DNA from: Mucilaginibacter kameinonensis
Lineage (GTDB): Bacteria; Bacteroidota; Bacteroidia; Sphingobacteriales; Sphingobacteriaceae
Length of the DNA stretch: 64,000 nucleotides
Reading direction: 5' to 3'
Assembly (NCBI RefSeq): GCF_003675385.1
Contig: NZ_RCWZ01000002.1
Coordinates: 620,001 to 684,000 of the forward strand
Within the stretch, counting starts at the first letter, position 1, and the number at the start of each line of letters is the position of its first letter. This document shows, piece after piece, positions 61,004 through 64,000 of the stretch. Both the position numbers and the translations under genes were made by a program. The notes under the pieces were generated by a model. It saw nothing but the letters and a program-made list of their open reading frames with translations, had not been told where the DNA came from and made no database searches.

Positions 61004-62470
61004 ATGGCGAAAAACTCATCGCAACCCAAAATGAAACATGAGCTTAGCCTGCTGGATGGTACCATGCTGGTATCAGGCTCCATGATAGGCTCAGGTATTT
61101 TTATTGTTAGTGCAGATATTACCCGTAACGTAGGCTCAGCCGGTTGGCTTATAGCCATTTGGATAATCACCGGATTCATGACGCTCACTGCCGCCCTGAG
61201 TTATGGAGAACTGAGCGGTATGTTTCCTAAAGCAGGAGGCCAATATGTTTATTTAAAAGAGGCCTACAATAAGCTGATCGCTTTTTTATATGGATGGAGT
61301 TTTTTCGCGGTGATCCAAACCGGTACCATTGCCGCGGTAGGGGTGGCCTTTAGTAAATTTACCGCATATTTGATCCCAGCTTTTAGTGAGGATAATATAT
61401 TATGGAAATGGCAAATCGGGGCAACATCAACCGGCGATCCGAAATTTTTTACCATAAGTGCCGCGCAGGTGGTATCTATTATACTGATCATTATTTTAAC
61501 TTATGTAAATACCCGGGGTGTGAAGGGTGGTAAGGTGATTCAAACCGTGTTCACCTTAACAAAGTTGATTAGTCTTTTCGGTCTGATAGTTTTTGGATTA
61601 TTCGCTTTCAAGGCAGATATATGGCATGCCAACTGGACAAATGCCTGGGATTTACATAACCTGAATAAAGACGGCAGTATTACTACACTCACAACAGGTA
61701 CTGCCCTTGGCGCTATCGCAGCGGCCATGGTGGGTTCAATCTTTAGCAGCGATGCCTGGAACAGCGTAACCTTTGTTGCCGGCGAAATGAAAAATCCAAA
61801 ACGCGATGTTGCTTTAAGCATGATGTGGGGTACTATCATTGTAACCTTTATTTATGTAATGGCTAACGTAGTTTATACAGGTGTACTATCATTACACGAA
61901 ATTACTGTCGCCGATAAGGACAGGGTGGCTGTGGCGGCTTCGCACGTTATTTTTGGTAATATCGGTACTTATGTAATTGCGGTAATGATCATGATATCAA
62001 CGTTTGGTTGCAACAACGGTTTGATCCTTTCAGGAGCAAGGGTATATTACACTATGGCTAAAGACAGATTGTTTTTTAAGCAAACCGGTAACCTCAATAA
62101 ATTCGGCGTGCCGCAGTTTGGTTTGTGGATCCAGTGCGTGGTTGCTTCGTTATTGTGCCTTAGCGGTAGATATGGCGATTTGCTTGATATGATCTCATTT
62201 GTAGTAGTAGTATTTTACGTGTTAACCATATTGGGCATATTTATTTTACGTGCTAAGCTGCCCAATGCCGAGCGCCCTTATAAAGCTATTGGTTATCCAA
62301 TTTTGCCCGCCCTTTATATTATTATGGGCGTAGCGTTTTGTATATTGTTGTTTGCCTACAAACGGGATTTCGCTTTGTATGGCCTTGTAATTGTATTGAT
62401 AGGGATTCCGCTATATTATATTTCGAAGCGGAACGTTAAGAATGAGGATGAAACGGTTACTGTTAGTTAG
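61004..62470 (+). CDS. APC-family amino acid permease
   Basis: A 488-residue inner-membrane transporter with 12 predicted helices. The N-terminal helix-1 motif SMIGSGIFIVSADITRNVG is the APC substrate-binding break. GELSGMFPKAGGQYVYLKEAY and VTFVAGEMKNPKRDVALSMMWG are typical family loops; the latter includes the E-x-K/P-type motif. Substrate specificity (amino acid, possibly Ser/Thr-exchanger-like) is not clear. It overlaps the DacB gene by 23-29 bases, so the two could be co-translated. Confidence 0.87.
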   Translation: MAKNSSQPKMKHELSLLDGTMLVSGSMIGSGIFIVSADITRNVGSAGWLIAIWIITGFMTLTAALSYGELSGMFPKAGGQYVYLKEAYNKLIAFLYGWSFFAVIQTGTIAAVGVAFSKFTAYLIPAFSEDNILWKWQIGATSTGDPKFFTISAAQVVSIILIIILTYVNTRGVKGGKVIQTVFTLTKLISLFGLIVFGLFAFKADIWHANWTNAWDLHNLNKDGSITTLTTGTALGAIAAAMVGSIFSSDAWNSVTFVAGEMKNPKRDVALSMMWGTIIVTFIYVMANVVYTGVLSLHEITVADKDRVAVAASHVIFGNIGTYVIAVMIMISTFGCNNGLILSGARVYYTMAKDRLFFKQTGNLNKFGVPQFGLWIQCVVASLLCLSGRYGDLLDMISFVVVVFYVLTILGIFILRAKLPNAERPYKAIGYPILPALYIIMGVAFCILLFAYKRDFALYGLVIVLIGIPLYYISKRNVKNEDETVTVS

Positions 62471-63854
62471 TTTTTTATTTATAGGAGGATCTGTTGCGGG
62501 ACAAACGCTTCAGCAAAAAATATCAAATGCATTTGGGCGTTTGCAGGCCGATAGTCAATGCAGTTATGCTTCGCTATCGTTAACTGTACTTGATGCCAAA
62601 ACCGGCGAACAGGTGTTTGCCGGCAATCCAAATATGGGCCTGGCTACGGCTTCAACGTTAAAAACTATTACCAGTATTACGGCCTTTAACGTTTTAGGTC
62701 CGGATTTTCAGTATCAAACGCAATTGGGTTATACCGGCGATATTGGTGCCGATGGTACCCTGAACGGCGATATCATCATAAAAGGTGCCGGCGACCCAAC
62801 CCTGGGCAGCTGGCGCTATGAGCAAACTAAAGAGGGGCACGTATTGACCTTAATGGCTGATGCTTTGCGAAAGGCGGGCATTAAAAAGATTACCGGCCGA
62901 ATTATTGGTGATGACAGTATTTTCGGAACACAATCTATCCCCGAAGGATGGATCTGGCAGGATATAGGCAATTATTATGGAGCAGGTACCTCCGGTCTTT
63001 GCTGGCGCGAAAACCAGTTTGATATTAAGTTGCGTACGGGTGTTGTTGGTAACCCGGTTGGTGTGTCCCGTACTGTTCCGCTAATGCCTTATCTCTCATT
63101 TAAAAGCGAATTGCTCAATGGCTCATCGGGCTCGGGAGATAACGCTTACGCGTTTTTACCGGTTGGTAGCAAAGTAATGTACCTGCGTGGCAGCTATGCC
63201 GTTGATCAGGAAAAGAAAAGTATTTCTGCAGCCCTGCCCGATGCCGCTTATGATGCTGCTTTACGCCTTAATGATACGCTCAGGAGCTTAGGTATTATCA
63301 TTAGCAATGAGCCGGAATCGGCGGCGACATTAAGCGCTAAGAATCTGCCATTACCAGTTATCAGTAAAAATCTGGCGACTATATCTTCACCTGCTTTAAG
63401 CAAAATAGTTTACTGGCTTAACCAGAAAAGTATAAACCTGTATGCCGAGCAATTGCTCAAAACCATAGCCTGGAAACAGGGCCGAAAACCTACAACTGCC
63501 AATGGCGTTGACGAGGTGCAAAAGTTTTGGGCAGCAAGGGGGATAGATACGCGGAGTTTAAATATTTATGATGGCAGCGGTCTTTCGCCCGGCGATAGGG
63601 TAACTACTCTTACGCTGGCCCGGATCCTGCAATCGGCTAAAAAAGAAAGCTGGTTTGCTGATTTTTATACCAGTTTACCAGTCTATAACGATATGAAAAT
63701 GAAAAGCGGAAGCATCAACAATGTGTTATGCTACGCAGGCTATCAAACCAAAAATGGGCGAGAGCTTTGCTTTTCTATCATGGTCAACAACTTCAGCGGA
63801 TCGAGCCGGGGGATAAAGGAAAAAATGTTCAGGGTGTTGGATGAGTTGAAGTAG
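62448..63854 (+). CDS. dacB: D-alanyl-D-alanine carboxypeptidase/endopeptidase (PBP4-type, S13)
   Basis: A 468-residue periplasmic penicillin-binding protein from the ATG at 62448 (signal peptide KRLLLVSFLFIGGSVAGQ); an ATG at 62442 is in frame two codons earlier. The S13-family catalytic serine lies in ATASTLKTI (SxxK), the SxN-like motif in YDGSGLS, and KSG in MKSGSINNV. Inserted domains between the SxxK and SxN are typical of PBP4. It trims peptidoglycan crosslinks or stem peptides. Its start lies inside the permease gene. Confidence 0.9.
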   Translation: MKRLLLVSFLFIGGSVAGQTLQQKISNAFGRLQADSQCSYASLSLTVLDAKTGEQVFAGNPNMGLATASTLKTITSITAFNVLGPDFQYQTQLGYTGDIGADGTLNGDIIIKGAGDPTLGSWRYEQTKEGHVLTLMADALRKAGIKKITGRIIGDDSIFGTQSIPEGWIWQDIGNYYGAGTSGLCWRENQFDIKLRTGVVGNPVGVSRTVPLMPYLSFKSELLNGSSGSGDNAYAFLPVGSKVMYLRGSYAVDQEKKSISAALPDAAYDAALRLNDTLRSLGIIISNEPESAATLSAKNLPLPVISKNLATISSPALSKIVYWLNQKSINLYAEQLLKTIAWKQGRKPTTANGVDEVQKFWAARGIDTRSLNIYDGSGLSPGDRVTTLTLARILQSAKKESWFADFYTSLPVYNDMKMKSGSINNVLCYAGYQTKNGRELCFSIMVNNFSGSSRGIKEKMFRVLDELK

Positions 63855-63878
63855 GGGATTGGGCTGGTTGACGGAATA

Positions 63879-63936
63879 ATTTTCATGATTTGACGTTATA
63901 GACTTAGCTTAATCCTATAAACCTCATCATGAAAAT
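63879..63936. repeat. ATTTTCATGA inverted repeat near the window end
   Basis: ATTTTCATGA (63879-63888) and TCATGAAAAT (63927-63936), exact 10-base arms. The right arm overlaps the start codon of the last gene. Confidence 0.45.
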
Positions 63937-64000
63937 CTTAACCTTAGCTCCCCATAAACCTATAACCTATGCTCCCGGATTGATTAGTCTGGTTTTATTC
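63929..64000 (+). CDS. Start of a hypothetical gene (partial)
   Basis: An ATG at 63929 opens a frame that runs to the window edge without a stop (24 codons). It reads MKILTLAPHKPITYAPGLISLVLF, a basic start leading into a hydrophobic stretch, as expected for a membrane protein N-terminus. Nothing else can be said from 24 residues; the frame could end just beyond the window. Confidence 0.5.
   Translation, partial: MKILTLAPHKPITYAPGLISLVLF

Noticed and set aside
1..64000. CRISPR array, prophage or integrative element
   Set aside because: Repeats are scattered palindromes without regular spacers; no integrase, terminase, capsid or Cas gene is present.
1..64000. tRNA, rRNA or known riboswitch
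   Set aside because: No cloverleaf, rRNA block or recognisable aptamer core was found by reading; small RNAs could be missed.

Overview
The window reads as chromosomal DNA of a Bacteroidota member, most likely Sphingobacteriaceae close to Mucilaginibacter or Pedobacter. The evidence is a SusC/SusD locus with a FecI-type sigma factor and a FecR anti-sigma factor, many secreted glycoside hydrolases, GH29 fucosidases, a MerC/Fur pair, and several families of short palindromic repeats between genes. The genus is inference; no rRNA or tRNA gene is present to confirm it.

Layout. 1-379: tail of an FtsX-type permease. 702-8104: fucose cluster with a mutarotase, two secreted GH29 alpha-L-fucosidases, a UxaA-family dehydratase, an SDR dehydrogenase, an FAH-family hydrolase and an amidohydrolase-family lactonase. 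Together they fit non-phosphorylated oxidation of L-fucose to pyruvate and lactate. 8496-13276: small or housekeeping genes (a small membrane protein, DinB, a HipA-like/DUF3037 pair, ThuA-like, alpha/beta hydrolase). 13269-20299, minus strand: a polysaccharide deacetylase, then a rhamnose cluster (kinase, isomerase, bifunctional aldolase/dehydrogenase, RhaT). 20559-24843: gluconokinase, a PAP2-like membrane protein, a MerC / small His-rich lipoprotein / Fur-type metal locus, and a peptidoglycan amidase. 25013-27325: GH20 hexosaminidase.

27578-36407 is the most striking part: six tightly packed genes for a membrane Ser/Thr kinase, an FHA-like protein, a 28-residue membrane micropeptide, a membrane PP2C phosphatase, a 1358-residue protein fusing a RodA/FtsW (SEDS) glycan polymerase to a penicillin-binding transpeptidase, and an FHA-domain protein. 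The content resembles the actinobacterial pknB-pstP-rodA-pbpA-fha operon, but here polymerase and transpeptidase are one chain. It looks like a phospho-signalling-controlled peptidoglycan synthesis machine.

36673-38236: a glyoxalase-type dioxygenase and a carboxylesterase, similar to the MhqO/MhqD pair. 38521-56733: a polysaccharide utilisation locus (ECF sigma, FecR, SusC, SusD, GH78, NagX-like acetyltransferase, GH20, GH3, GH92) suited to a glycan containing rhamnose, HexNAc and mannose. 56872-58157 (minus): an AHSA1-PhnB fusion and its ArsR regulator. 58602-60845 (minus): membrane pyrophosphatase HppA. 61004-63854: APC permease and a PBP4-type DacB. 63929 to the end: the start of another gene.

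Intergenic DNA is rich in repeats: five copies of a TGTCATTGCGAG palindrome, several TGTCTGAACCGGAATT palindromes, a small GTGTCCCCAC hairpin family, two identical 33-nt hairpins, and one palindromic repeat read through in frame at the start of the GH92 gene.
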